NCBI GenBank assembly: GCA_963971285.1
Contig: OZ020250.1
Coordinates: 21,790,783 to 21,854,782 of the forward strand
Reading direction: 5' to 3'
Source of the DNA: Astropecten irregularis
Taxonomy: Eukaryota; Echinodermata; Asteroidea; Paxillosida; Astropectinidae
DNA length: 64,000 nt
Every line of letters starts with the position of its first letter. The stretch's first letter is position 1. The position numbers were made by a program, and so were the translations under genes. Below the pieces are notes generated by a model that was given only the letters and a program-made list of their open reading frames with translations, ran no database searches and was not told the DNA's origin. Below, one piece after another: positions 9,591 to 20,515 of the stretch.

Positions 9591-12434
9591 GACTATTATT
9601 TTTCTACGTACATAAATGATAGCCAGTCATGTTTATTCATTGTGTGTTCTTGTGTGTAATTGTACATTATGTGTATCAGATCTACTCCAAAGTCCAGCAA
9701 TGCACAGGTGGGTGGAGGCTAGATTTACAGTAGGAGAAGGCACTTTAGAATTCATACCAACAAAACGTCAACCTGCTATTATATGACCCCATTATAACAT
9801 CAACAACCCCTCTATAATGGGACCTGCTCAATGTTTAATGTTCTACAGACATGACAGAGAGCCAAATAAAAAAGCCTAATCACCTGTAGTGTGTATACAG
9901 GAACGTTCAATTTAACAAACCTTGCAGGGTCTGGCCAAGCATTTAATATCTTCATTGGTGTTCGTTCAATCGTCTGTCCATCGTTCATCGGTCTGAACAG
10001 GTATAAATAGAAAAACCTTGGGTCTTTCTGTGATCTTTTTCATTCCTAATTGAGACTTATCAGTGGATGAGTACCTTCTCTGGAACTTTTTTCTACCAGC
10101 TTTCGGAAAGTTGGGAAGTAGAACCCTAAAGAGGGCCATTATATTCAGATGACCCATAAGTAGACCGCATACCTTATAGAATTTATATAAAACTAAAAAC
10201 AAGTGTCAACCATTTTTAAACCATTACACTGGCAAGAATAACAAAAACATTGTTCTAAGCTGTGGACATCACACTTTTTGTGCATTTCAAAAGCCTTTGC
10301 ATTTAAGAAAATTTCATTTGAAAACCTAAAAGATCCCACCAGCTGATTTCAATTGTAACAGCTATATAGATTAAAAAGACAGACTTCACAAATTCACTTA
10401 AAAATAGAAACAAGCCTTTAGGCCTACAGGCCTAAAGATTTGTTGTTTTATTGAAAAAAGTAAACTACATGAATGTTGATTTTGAATATATTTTGTTCAT
10501 GCCGATTAAGTTCATAAAAACTATTAAATTGGATTGAATGTTTGTGTGCCCGCCCCTTAAAAAAACAATGTAACTGATCCTATACTAGAATTACTACCTT
10601 TTTATTTGAACTACATGTACAATATTGCCTTACAATTGGTAATACTTCAATCTAAGGTTTGTTGTAAACCAGATACATTGCTTGTACTGTGCATTCATAT
10701 TGATTTAAGTTACAGCAAATTCGCTGGCACCATCCAAATTACACAAAATTGTCTTCAAACACAACAGGTTCTTGTAACTTGCATTTATAAGTAACAGAGA
10801 GAGAAGAAAGCAAAGAAACACACAAGAAAAGGAGCTACTTGATATTTTATTATTTGTTTTTAGAGTACATTATACATAGTATCTTGAAGTGTTTTACCAC
10901 CTAAATAACACAGCCTTTTCTTCATAAAAGGGACTTACTGAACCTCGTTAAGGCCTCGTTATTGAAATGGAAAGGGACTTATATTCTCTTTCCTGTGCTA
11001 GTCATCACTTCAGCAGGCAACAAATGTTATTCCATGCATAGTTTTCCCCATTTCTCGCTGAGAAGGGAAGGCATTATGAAGAATTTCTGTTTTTCCAGAC
11101 GAATTCCCGGGATGGGTTAGGAGATGGAAAGGCACTTGTTGATTGGATGCAGAGGTCTTCCAATTTCACCTTCTATCATCAATAATGCCCCCCTCCCTTC
11201 CCCTCCTCCACCTTTACCTGATTATCAACCTCACCTTTCTCTCTCCATCGCCATGGTTATTCAAGGGTAAACAATTCTTAACAGCCAATCAAGGAAGCCC
11301 CCTCGTTGCATTGAACCAAGGCACAACCTTGGGGTTTGGGGCCGGGAGCAGCCATTTGAAAGCTAATTGCAATTTGGTCTTTCGTGCGGAAACACAATGC
11401 TGCTGATCATAACGTTCCACCACCCTCCCGTCATTTAGAAGAATACCTGCATTAAAATCAATCAATACTCATCAGAAATCATGGTCTTTTTTTTTTCTTC
11501 TTTCACCACCAAAACAGGAGATGAAAGACACGCATTCATTAATAAAATGCTCCGTTTCCAGCTGATTAAATTTTGATATCTAAGAATAATGATAACTCAA
11601 TTTTGAATTGAATTATAAATAAAGGTTGCATTACCGATGTATGCATGGATCTGTTAATATTAATTTCAATTGAAATGTTGTCACTTATTCTTATAAAATA
11701 TATACAATTGACAAAATGTCTCATTTTAATACAAAGAAATTAATTCCCATATATACCCACTTGCTTTTAAAGCTCAAATTCGTTTTAGAAATTATCTAAC
11801 ATGTTTTTCTCTCATTTTCCACTATGCAGTACTTTGTGCTATTCAGTGACGTATGTTAATATATGAAATATTCCCTCCAGTTACATACTCAAGGCCGGCC
11901 ACAAATTCCATAATTTTTAAAGAGATGCAAATTTTTTTTATTCCATTTCCCAACTAACATATTCATTGCGTTGCTGGAAGGAGCAGGTTTGTGTATTAAA
12001 GTTTGCATCTGTAGAGATACTGTATTTTGTACCAGCAGAAAAATACCAATGCCTGAAAACAGTCGTAAACAGTAGGCTGCGGGCATTTAGTATCATTCAC
12101 TAAAATTGTTTTGTACTATGTTTATTTTTTCTTATAGTCACTGCATTGTACTGCAATTACATCGTGACTTTTGTATATATTGGTTTCCATTTGTCGAGGT
12201 ATCGGCTCCAATCTCAGCTGTGGGCTTTGCTGATTTGGCTTGTTAAATATTGAACAGATGCCAAAATATAATCCTGAAAATGAATTGAATTGGTGGGAAA
12301 AAAATTGCCAAATTGGTCAAATTGTTCCATAATGTAAAGGAGTACCTTACAGTCTGATACTCGATACTAGTACGATCTTTCTCAAAAGCTAAATGACAGC
12401 ATAAATAGAAAGATGTGTTGATATTTTACTTAAT
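9591..12434. other. Long AT-rich non-coding stretch
   Basis: Probably intron of the gene ending at 15868 or intergenic. An acceptor-like TTTTTCCAG near 11.1 kb is followed by a 28-codon open frame without a donor, so no exon was called. The stretch near 12372-12398 matches 46775-46801 at 25 of 27 bases. Confidence 0.4.
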
Positions 12435-12485
12435 ATGCAAATTAAGCCTAATTTGCATATTATGCAAATTAAGCCTGATTTGCAT
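12435..12485. promoter_or_regulatory. Tandem palindromic POU-octamer cluster
   Basis: Four perfect octamers, ATGCAAAT at 12435 and 12462 and ATTTGCAT at 12451 and 12478, form two copies of a 10-bp inverted repeat ATGCAAATTA-(4 nt)-TAATTTGCAT with a 27-bp period. Octamers are the classic POU-domain sites. AAGCCTAATTTGCATA also occurs in the SINE-like tail at about 1168, so a repeat origin is possible. Confidence 0.45.
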
Positions 12486-14125
12486 ATTATATATTTCCCA
12501 ACCAAAATCATTAACATCCATGAATGTTTTATTTGAATACTTTTGTAGAGTATATGTGGCATTCAAGTTGCACTTCTGTCATTTAGCATTTGAGAATGAA
12601 ATTTCAGACCCTCTTAATAATGCATGCATATGAGGCCTGCTTATTTTATTTCAGAGTCATTCTGGTGAATGAAAAGTTTGCACTAGTTTATCAAATCCAA
12701 ATTGATTCATCCGATAGATAGATGTTTCCTGTCTAAAATTCCATCGGTTTGCCGTGGATCCTTCCCGGATGAAATGAACTGAAGTGATAAATTCATGATT
12801 TCCTTGGATTCTTCTGGATGAGAGGTGTCCAGGTTACCGTGTGATAGAACGCACTTAAGTGGAATGGCGCCTACATGTATGGTGGGAAAAAGTTGTGCAA
12901 AATCATTGATGCTATAATGGATGTTCATGTGCAGTCGGTGACTTGTGAGATTTCAGAACAGAGATTGTTTGCAAAGTTTGTATCGTATCATTTTCCCCTT
13001 GAAAATAGTCTGTTTAAAGGGCATACATGTACATGTATGTACTGTACAACAAACCAAAACAGCAATGTTGACAGATGTACGTATAACTTGGGCCTACAAG
13101 GTACATGTACAAAGATGGTAATGTTAGAAACATACTGTGAAAATGAATTGTGTATTTATCCAGAAAGATTAAAACCAAACACCCAAAACATATATGATCT
13201 TGGCAAGATAACAAAATCCTTGAGTCAGGTTTTTGTGATTTTCTTGGGGCTCATGTCTGATTGAGCTCACTTTTTCACATTCGTAAAAGTGTGAGTGCTG
13301 TTCTGTGACTTTTACCAATCATGTATTATACCTTTATTTTAGACTCTTTCTGAATAACAAATATGCAACAGGGTGTCCTAAACAGCTAAAAGAATGCCCA
13401 AAGTATAAAAAAAAAGACACCCTGATACCCCTCTAGCTTAAATCATGATCTCATCTAACTTTAGATGGCATCACTCGCGGACTTTCAATTTTTGTTTGAC
13501 ATCAAATGGTCATAGGAAATTAAAATCAGGCCTTTCAGTTTATGAAAACATTTAATGATGATAACAATAATTAATTATTTAATCAAGCACTGAAAGACAA
13601 TTAGGAATGTGGAAGACATTAAGACTGTCTGAAGATGTTTGTTTTCAGGAGTGTCTAGAATTAATCAATATTAGGGGCTTCATTAATGTGATTTGTCATC
13701 ATTTTGTTTTTGCGTGATGAGAATACTAGCAATTGACAAATATCGGTCGTGAAGTAATTTTGTCCTCATCTCAACAGCGCCCTCTGTAGTGTGTCGTCAT
13801 GCCCACCCCTCCTGTGATTGAGGAGTTGACCCCATGGGTGTGGGAAATCTTCCCTGATGTATACAGTGGGCTGAGTGTGCTGAATTACTTTAGCTCTGCA
13901 CTACTATACTTGCCTAGGAACCAGGAAACGTTGATAAGAATAATCCTTCTTGTCAACTGCTCAGGCATCGCAGTGTCAACAAATTCCCCCAGCTAGGTTT
14001 AGCCCAACTAAGCCTTGTAAATAGCTCCGTCAATCTGTTTGAGGGTAAACAAATTGTATTGATATTTTTTTCCCACCAATGATAGGGAATGTAATTAGGG
14101 ACTGTGTGTGTTGTGTACCAGTCAG
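12486..14125 (+). other. Presumed intron, weak exon-like open frame at 13.8 kb
   Basis: An acceptor (CTCATCTCAACAG) at 13776 is followed after 22 bases by ATGCCCACC and an open frame including TPWVWEIFPDVYSGLSVLNY that runs to 13996. Possible donors inside it are all weak and phase 0. It might be an upstream exon of the membrane-protein gene, but the GCGCCCTCT start resembles a dispersed repeat motif, so it is not called. Confidence 0.3.
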
Positions 14126-14216
14126 ATTGGATATGGCTGTATAGATCTTAATCAACGGCTAGGTCTTTGGCTTGAAATTTACACTGTGGTCTTTGGGGAG
14201 TGCTGCTTCTGCCTCC
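14126..14216 (+). CDS. Candidate exon of unknown multi-pass membrane protein (A)
   Basis: Acceptor GTACCAGTCAG, donor GTATGT at 14217. The frame reads IGYGCIDLNQRLGLWLEIYT followed by VVFGECCFCL, hydrophobic enough for a membrane helix. It leaves in phase 1, which the next candidate exon (two completing bases) accepts. The alternative acceptors TACCAG (exon from 14122) and GGCTAG (exon from 14163) keep the same frame. No family recognised; the call rests on splice signals, hydrophobicity and phase continuity. Confidence 0.35.
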
Positions 14217-14461
14217 GTATGTAACGTTTGTAAATTCTAGCCATTGGGCAAAATAAATCTAATACTTTATTATTAACGTTGCTTGACAGGGAAAGTGAGA
14301 TTTCATTCTTGAAACAAATTCAAGCTGACCCCTGGGTTTTTTTTTCGAAGGCGCAAGACCTTTTTTCCTGTTTAAGGGGCGCTGTCATGAGACAACTCAA
14401 TATTTCTAGGGCTGTTTCTGGCAGACACCAAAGCCAAGACCACTGCAACAAAAAGATCTTA
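14217..14461 (+). other. Intron, ending with the MITE target site
   Basis: Non-coding. Contains TTA (14459-14461), the left target duplication of the MITE that follows. Confidence 0.4.
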
Positions 14462-14852
14462 AGCCCTGTCCGCACTGGACTTTTTTTGGGCAAAGTAACC
14501 GAGACACTGGGTACTTTACCCATTTTAAGTCCAGTGCGGACGTCTCAGGAAGTCTACCTCTCAGTTACTTTGCCCGAGCCGCGCGGGTATTCCTACCGGC
14601 CAACTTCTGCCCGGGTAGAATGCCCGAGACACTTTACCCGAGACGAAAAGTCCAGTGCGGACAGAGCGAGTCGGGTACCCGCATGACCCTACACACTGTA
14701 GTATTGAAAGATCGGTAATTCTTCCGTGCGTGCACGGGTAAGTTACCCGAGTCAAAAGTCCAAGTGCGGACACCGGTAATATTTGCCCATTTTTCATTTA
14801 CCCATCGGCTCGGTTAAATCCCCGGAAAAAAAAGTCCAGTGCGGACAGGGCT
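14462..14852. mobile_element. PIF/Harbinger-like MITE with 3-bp TTA target duplication
   Basis: 391 bp flanked by TTA on both sides (14459-14461 and 14853-14855). Terminal inverted repeats begin AGCCCTGTCCGCACTGGAC and end GTCCAGTGCGGACAGGGCT, followed inward by T/A runs and GGTTACTTTGCC-type motifs. GTCCAGTGCGGAC recurs internally at 14529, 14650 and, with one inserted base, 14758. A 3-bp TWA duplication is typical of PIF/Harbinger. It is non-coding; the long open frames across it are artefacts. Confidence 0.8.
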
Positions 14853-15532
14853 TTAGTGTTGGACGTCTCCCTCAGCATGTTCATTGTGGAAAAACAGGTC
14901 GACATTTGAAATTCCAAATAATATCTTTGCTTGAAGTCTGTCTAGTCAACTTTATTTTAACGTAGCAGAAATTTGTTTCCATGAAAAAATCCTCAAATGA
15001 AAAAATTGACCAAAAATTGAAAAGAACCTGCAAAAATGGCAACGGATTTTTTCTATTTGAACATCAAGTGCATATCTGCATTTAAGATTAAGTATACAAT
15101 ATAAGCCTTCAGCGGTTTACATACAATTTGAGCTACACGTATAAATAGTTTGGACTTTTCTGGTCAGGTCTATAAATTTTTTTAAAAGAACTCATTTGGA
15201 AGCATGTATGGACATGTTTAGAGACTAAAACTAGAATTGTGTATTCCTTTTCTTTTGCTTGAAGCCCCATGTTATAGAACCACAAAGCCTGAAAATATGT
15301 ATTTGAATTTGTATTTAATATCATTTTGTCTATAAGATAAATTAGTTTAAATCAATATATTATGTCTGTTGTTTACCGGTAGTTAATTTCTTGGTTGTTG
15401 AAAAGTAACAAATGAGTATGAACATGAAGGTCATCTTTATTCTCTACACTGTATGCTACATGTGTCTAGACATGGAAAAATGTTTTAATTAATCATGTGA
15501 GTAATTAAATTATATATTAATTAAATATGCAG

Positions 15533-15618
15533 TTATAGTGAAGGTCATGACCCTGCCATTGTGCAGCACTTCTCAGGCAGAGGTGTTGATGATTCTACAA
15601 TGTATGTTGTGGTTAATA
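15533..15618 (+). CDS. Candidate exon of unknown multi-pass membrane protein (B)
   Basis: Acceptor AAATATGCAG, donor GTAAGT at 15619. After two bases completing the previous codon it reads IVKVMTLPLCSTSQAEVLMI followed by LQCMLWLI, a short polar loop then a hydrophobic helix, and leaves in phase 0. Joined to the next exon it gives an uninterrupted hydrophobic run into ISFGDL. A second frame is also open here, but it meets a stop when joined to the next exon. The intron to the next exon would be only 43 bases, unusually short. Confidence 0.4.
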
Positions 15619-15661
15619 GTAAGTATTTAATTGAACTCCTCACGAATTGCTGTTTTCCCAG

Positions 15662-15868
15662 ATTTCATTCGGTGACCTGACCAGGACAGACGGGAGGAAA
15701 ACCACATCAGCTGACCCCCTGTCACCGTTGGCAACTGCGGACAAGGAGTTTGTTAAGGGGGAGCCAAGGAAAAAAAAACCTGTACTGGATGACAGTGACC
15801 TGGAATGCAAGACTGACATGCTTAGGTCATCACCATCCAGCGTGCTGTTATCATCAACAGCTGTTTGA
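15662..15868 (+). CDS. Terminal exon of unknown membrane protein, PDZ-ligand-like end
   Basis: A strong acceptor (TTGCTGTTTTCCCAG) is followed by 68 codons and TGA. Only phase 0 is open. It starts ISFGDLTRTDGRKTTSADPL and continues Lys/Glu/Asp/Ser-rich, the composition of a cytosolic tail, and ends SSVLLSSTAV. The last three residues (Thr-Ala-Val) fit a class I PDZ ligand. With exons A and B it forms the C-terminal part of a protein with at least two hydrophobic segments. I cannot name the family. This is the most coding-like unassigned segment of the window. Confidence 0.5.
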   Translation: MSFGDLTRTDGRKTTSADPLSPLATADKEFVKGEPRKKKPVLDDSDLECKTDMLRSSPSSVLLSSTAV

Positions 15869-17985
15869 GATTCGACAGACTGACTGACACAGTGACAGAA
15901 AGACAGGAGGTGATGGTTAGGAGGAAGGTTGGTTAGAGGAAGCGCCAAGGGGAAGAAGGGAATATAAGAAGAAGAAAGACAACTCAGTTGAGATGCTCTT
16001 GGATTGACCCCAACCCCCTACCCTCACTGGTTGATGTAGATTACTCCAATCCCACTGTGTTAATCTGAAGCCTATGTAGAAAGATCTCTGATGGTGATAC
16101 CACAAGTCCAGTGATATTAAGGTGAGTGTGATGGCTTTGCCAGCTATAGGATGGCCTCTCTATCTTCTATTTTTGTTGTTGTAGATTATACCAAGCTATC
16201 GTCAGGCTGATAGTTTGACTGCAGTTATGGCATATGGTGTGGTATGGCTAGTGTGGTAGCGTGGTGGGGAGCTTGTACTAGATAGGAATTAGCATAGAGC
16301 CTGAGTGATAGCAGAACCGTGACTGGACTGTGCTGGCAGCTGCCTTACTCATTCAGCTGCACGCATCACCGTTAATATGAACTGTGTGGCTGATGCCATA
16401 TACACATGCAGTGCGTGATCAACACACTGTCACTGTGCATGCCAGTATATACAGCCCATTCCATCGGACTGTACTAGCCGCAGCAGACGTACACACACTG
16501 TGGCACTCAGCCCCACACACTACACACACTGTACTGACACACTGTACAGTGGATGCGTAGGTCGCTGGCTTTGAGCATCGGGTCGGTCCGTCCCCCGCTA
16601 GAGAGCCTGCTTCGTAGTCTAGTCCAGGCAGTGTGTGTGTGTGTACATTGGGTGGATGTGGATGAGTAGTCACTGCCTTGTTTGCCCTCCAGAAAGAGAA
16701 AAAAAAAAGCAGAAACAAAAAGTTAGCAGGCTAAAAGAAAAACAACACCAGCCAGCTAAAATACCTTGATCTGGTATTCAGGATCTGTACATCTGGGAGT
16801 GTGACGGCCTTAGTACTAGCTGATCACAGCCACAGTGTAAATTTTGGCAAGTGCAGCCGTCGGTCGGTCGGTCTACTGGAGACAGCAGGCAGTGTACTAT
16901 ATTCAACAGACCGTCAGTCTATATTCAAGGCTAGGAACGGACTGGGGCCGCGCCGGCCTACATGCTGGGTTCTGATTGTGTGGGAGTTAACAGCACCAGG
17001 AAGTAAGATCGGTGGCATAGTCAGAAACACAAAAACAAGGTGTGTACTTGTAGTTGTGTTTGTAATTTTTCATGTGGCATTTACACAGCTGGCCTTGCTT
17101 CAATATTTTATAAATACTATATGCTGTCGATAATTACTTCTCTTGCTGCAGTGTGTTACTGTCTGTTATATTAAGCTGCCACGCTCCATTAATTTCCCTG
17201 TCTAGGGCCTGTCAGGATGTATTGGTAAGTTTAATCGTCTGTCCAGTAGTCTGCGTGTCATTGAGACAGCAGTGGCTCAAGGTTTGGCTATGCCTCATCA
17301 ATATCAGTCGGCAGGTTTTCACCATGCATACTGCACCAAATGTGAAGTCAATGAAACCTCCCCTTTCATATTTCACATCTGGTGGGGTTTCGTCAAACGT
17401 CATTTTTTATCAATTTCCATAGTTTTATTTTGTGAGTGTGGGGGCGTGTGTTTGCATGCGTGTGCTTGCTTATAAAATCAATGAAAAACACTTGCATTTG
17501 ACGACATAACTTTCTCTGAGCTAATGTGAAGCAACAATTGGATTGAGTAAATGTATAACAATTTGCAGTTTTCCAGGTACCTTTACAGAATTTTCAATTT
17601 TTTTATTGTGACCTCCAAAATTCTTTCCTTTTCAATTTAAAAGAAAATCCAGTGCGGTACATATATATGGGCTCATCACGTCACGTTCAGCAGATGAGCA
17701 GGCAGCTCTGATGACATCCAGCCGTGTTGTTACAATTTGAATCAGTCGCCGCATCAAGCACCCCTTCTCGGACCACGAACAGCACATTTGGAGCATCCAC
17801 CATTGGGGAAAACCCCTTACTCTAGTGTTGTGTCTCCCTTTCCCAACCCGACCGCATCTTGTCTTCGTTCTCCTGGCTACCTCGGATTCTACGGGTCTTG
17901 CTCGCTAACCCAGCAAGCATCACCATCTCTGTTACTGCGCATCGTCGTTTGGAACTCAGCGTGCTCAAGATTTTGTTTTTGGAAC
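15869..17985 (+). other. 3' UTR / intergenic, then 5' UTR and promoter region of the DGK-like gene
   Basis: No coding exon was recognised. It holds short (GT)n/(CA)n runs near 16485-16640, and TACATATATATGGG near 17659-17672 that could be TATA-like. From about 17730 the base composition becomes C-rich and leads directly to the start codon at 18007, consistent with a 5' UTR. The transcription start is unknown. Confidence 0.4.
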
Positions 17986-18006
17986 TAGAATCTTCCTCCC
18001 GTCACC

Positions 18007-18064
18007 ATGCAGTGGGATAAACTAAGCCCGGGACAGTTTGAGCAACTGCTGGACTACGTCACCT
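18007..18064 (+). CDS. First coding exon of a type I diacylglycerol kinase-like gene
   Basis: ATG in a good context (GTCACCATGC), with an in-frame TAG at 17986-17988 fixing the start, followed by MQWDKLSPGQFEQLLDYVT and a perfect donor GTAAGT at 18065 (phase 1). The motif W-x-x-LSP-x-(x)F-x-QL...Y resembles the extreme N terminus of vertebrate DGK beta/gamma/alpha (recoverin-homology region, e.g. KWAHLSPSEFSQLQKYAEY). If the next exon starts with two bases giving Tyr, the similarity extends. DGKs phosphorylate diacylglycerol to phosphatidic acid; type I enzymes are Ca2+-regulated through EF hands. Only 19 residues are visible, so the family call is a strong hint and not proof. Confidence 0.6.
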
Positions 18065-20181
18065 GTAAGTACAAGTTTCATTTTTTTAACTTGATTTTTA
18101 AAATGATTGTTCCTTTTAACCCCTTATCGTCTGTCTGGCTGGAGTATTCATCATTGAAGGGAAGAAGTCATTTTGTCTGCAGTAACAAAAAAATAACAGT
18201 ATTTGAAATTGTTTTGAAAACAAGTATAAATTCTAAGCGAGTCAATAATACTTCAATGATATTAGTGATGGCTGGGATTCTTGAATGTTCTGTGGACTTC
18301 TAAGACCAGGCCATGTTAAGGCCATTGACTCGATGGCCTCCAAAATAAAAAATAGCAAAATGGCCTCCAAAATCAGAAAACAACTTGATCCTTGATAGCA
18401 TGATGGCCGATCGTCTGGTGACATCTCAAGAATTCTTTTCATCTGTCGTTTTTTTGTCACTGGCTAGTTTTCAAATATTGTGGTTGTCAAAAATATTGAC
18501 TGCTAACCATGAGTTTATTACCAGTTGTATCAATATAAAAATGCAGTGGTAAAATGCACACTGCACAATCATGATTACTGGCAAATGATGAAGAACGTGT
18601 ATGTCTGTGACAGCTGTCGTGTTGTACATAAATTAGGGAGGAACTTCATACGTCGTTGAACTACAGAAAACCTGCATCATCTAAAAGGTTACGACCTGCG
18701 TGCACAACGACACGTCGTCCTCGATTTCATTCTCCGAGGCTGTATCCAATTTCTTTTTTTTGAAACCCTATTTCGACCTGGCTCAGTCTTGGCATAATCC
18801 GGAAGTCACTCCTTGTGAATCATCAATTTTGAATTTTTTTTCTTTTTTACTGAATCTGAACATGTTTGTGTCAAAGCGGAACACCACGGTTTTGCGGCTT
18901 GCCGCCTCGGTTCGTGAGTTGCTCCCAGGGTGACTATCACGTTACCATCGCTGCTTCGTTAGTCCTTCTATCCCTTCGTATTTTGCCCCTCGTCCAATCT
19001 GTAGCGGAGGCTTAATGAGTTGCATTTTAATTCTCGTTTTCAACGCTGATCCAGCGCTCCGCAGATGCCAAAAGCTTCCTGATTGCAATATGGGCCACCG
19101 GTATATAATAAAAAGGTCCGATGCATTGAACTCGTGCGACACGAGTTACAATGTATTCTGTGCGCGCGAAGGCTCACTCGTGTCTTTGCCATACAAGGTT
19201 TTAGCGTGATTTCACCCATCGGCATAGAAGCTGCTAATCCATGTTCTCACGACGTGTGGGCCTACATTTCCTTTTTTTTTTTCATTCACTGGCATTGGAA
19301 AAGATAGAACAAAAAAAAAGAGGAAGAAGACTCATTGACGTCACAGCTAGCACCTTCTGAGAATGAACAGTTACAGCGACAGCAACAATGCGAAAGAGAA
19401 AGATGTTTGGAAGTCCGAATTGTAAGGCTTGTTTACAAGTCAGACCTGCATTGGCGGGGGTTAAAAAAAAATGACAGAAAAGATGTTTGATTAGAGACAT
19501 GGGATATGCACAGGCCACCCCCCTAGGCAAAGGAATCGTAGTCATGTTTGGCGAACTCAGTGATTGAAAGAATTCAGTAAAATGTAATTGCATTTGTATA
19601 CACACACATGTGGAAAGCCCTGGCCGGCTGTATGAAAATCGCTGCGCCGTTCAGAGGGCAAAAGGGTATTCTCTGGCTCGGGCACACCGTCGGTAGGCTT
19701 GGCATTTTGGGATAGCTGTCATGCTTTACGGCAATTTGAAATGCAGGCATTTCTTCTGTATACAGTACCATATGTTGTTCCGCAAGTCTACAGATTTTGA
19801 AAGCTCCTCATTGCAACGTGCCGTAACTGCAGAATCTTAGGCTAATTACGACAATGTGTTTCGGTACGTTTAATTATTCACCTGAGAATGATTGTCAAAA
19901 CTGCATTGTGCCTCCGAGTCCAAATGCTGTGTAATCATATGGCATGTGATCAGTAGCTTTACTGTGCGGCAGCGTTCACTGTGCATACGTGTATTATTGG
20001 ATGTAATGCAGTTAGTATACAGCTCTTTGTTTTGTGAAGGAATGTCCGACATTGATGTGATGCCATCGTTTTGGATTATCGGAGCATTTGCCTGATCCGA
20101 AGGACTTCGTTGCAAAACTGCTGGTTTGCTTGCTTGGATTATTCAAATGAATAGCGCATTTCATCACTGGAAATATGCAAA
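18065..20181 (+). other. Start of large first intron of the DGK-like gene
   Basis: Begins with GTAAGTAC. Nothing coding was recognised. GGCCTCCAAAAT occurs twice near 18333 and 18362. The intron seems to continue to the window end (over 45 kb), because no exon encoding the next DGK segment (STKKLKDVLEEF-like) was found. Confidence 0.45.
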
Positions 20182-20297
20182 ATTAATATTTTCGTGAAAT
20201 AACCACAAGGGAAACTGACTGACTCAGTCAGTTTCCCTTGTGGTAAACTGACTGACTCAGTCAGTTTCCCTCGTGGTTATTTCACGAATATATTAAT
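20182..20297. repeat. 116-bp palindrome with nested hairpins
   Basis: 41-bp arms (20182-20222 and 20257-20297) are complementary with two mismatches. Inside, 20202-20222 and 20224-20244 form a perfect 21-bp hairpin around a single C, and 20245-20255 / 20257-20267 a second 11-bp hairpin. The element can fold as one long cruciform or as two side-by-side hairpins. The motif GAAACTGACTGA also occurs at 39853, beside another foldback element. It lies 90 bp from the tRNA-like element. Confidence 0.9.
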
Positions 20298-20388
20298 TAA
20301 AAAGCCGTATCCTCTTTGAGTGATCCCCCATGTACCGTTCCCAGGTTGCAGCATTGTTGCGTGTATCATTGAAACGGTCCCTGCCAAC

Positions 20389-20515
20389 GAACAAAGATAG
20401 TTGACTATTGGGGTCACCACCAACATAGGGCTGGATGGCTCAGTTGGTAGAGCGCCTGTACGGTATTCAGGAGGTCGCTGGTTCGAATCCCGCTCCAGTC
20501 AATTTTTCTTTGTTC
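20389..20515 (+). repeat. tRNA-like element inside terminal inverted repeats (copy 1)
   Basis: 20429-20500 resembles a whole tRNA: acceptor ends GGCTGGA/TCCAGTC, D arm GGCTCAGTTGGTAGAGC (A box), B box GGTTCGAATCC, but the anticodon loop lacks the invariant U33 and has an internal mismatch. It is flanked by GAACAAAGATAGTTGACT and AGTCAATTTTTCTTTGTTC, which are inverted copies of each other. Copies at 39885 and 57972 show it is a repeat family and not a tRNA gene. Confidence 0.75.

Noticed and set aside
11103-11189. Frame after TTTTTCCAG reading DGLGDGKALVDWMQRSSNF
   Set aside because: It looks protein-like but reaches a stop with no usable donor, and does not connect in phase with candidate neighbours.
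13799-13996. Open frame with TPWVWEIFPDVYSGLSVLNY as start exon of the membrane-protein gene
   Set aside because: Only weak phase-0 donors, and the upstream GCGCCCTCTGTAGTG resembles a dispersed repeat; kept as a comment only.
14279-14686. 135-codon + strand frame and its overlapping minus-strand frames
   Set aside because: They lie within the Harbinger-like MITE and read its inverted repeats.
20429-20500. Functional tRNA gene
   Set aside because: The anticodon loop lacks U33 and carries a mismatch, and the same sequence occurs in degenerate form at two more loci inside inverted repeats.
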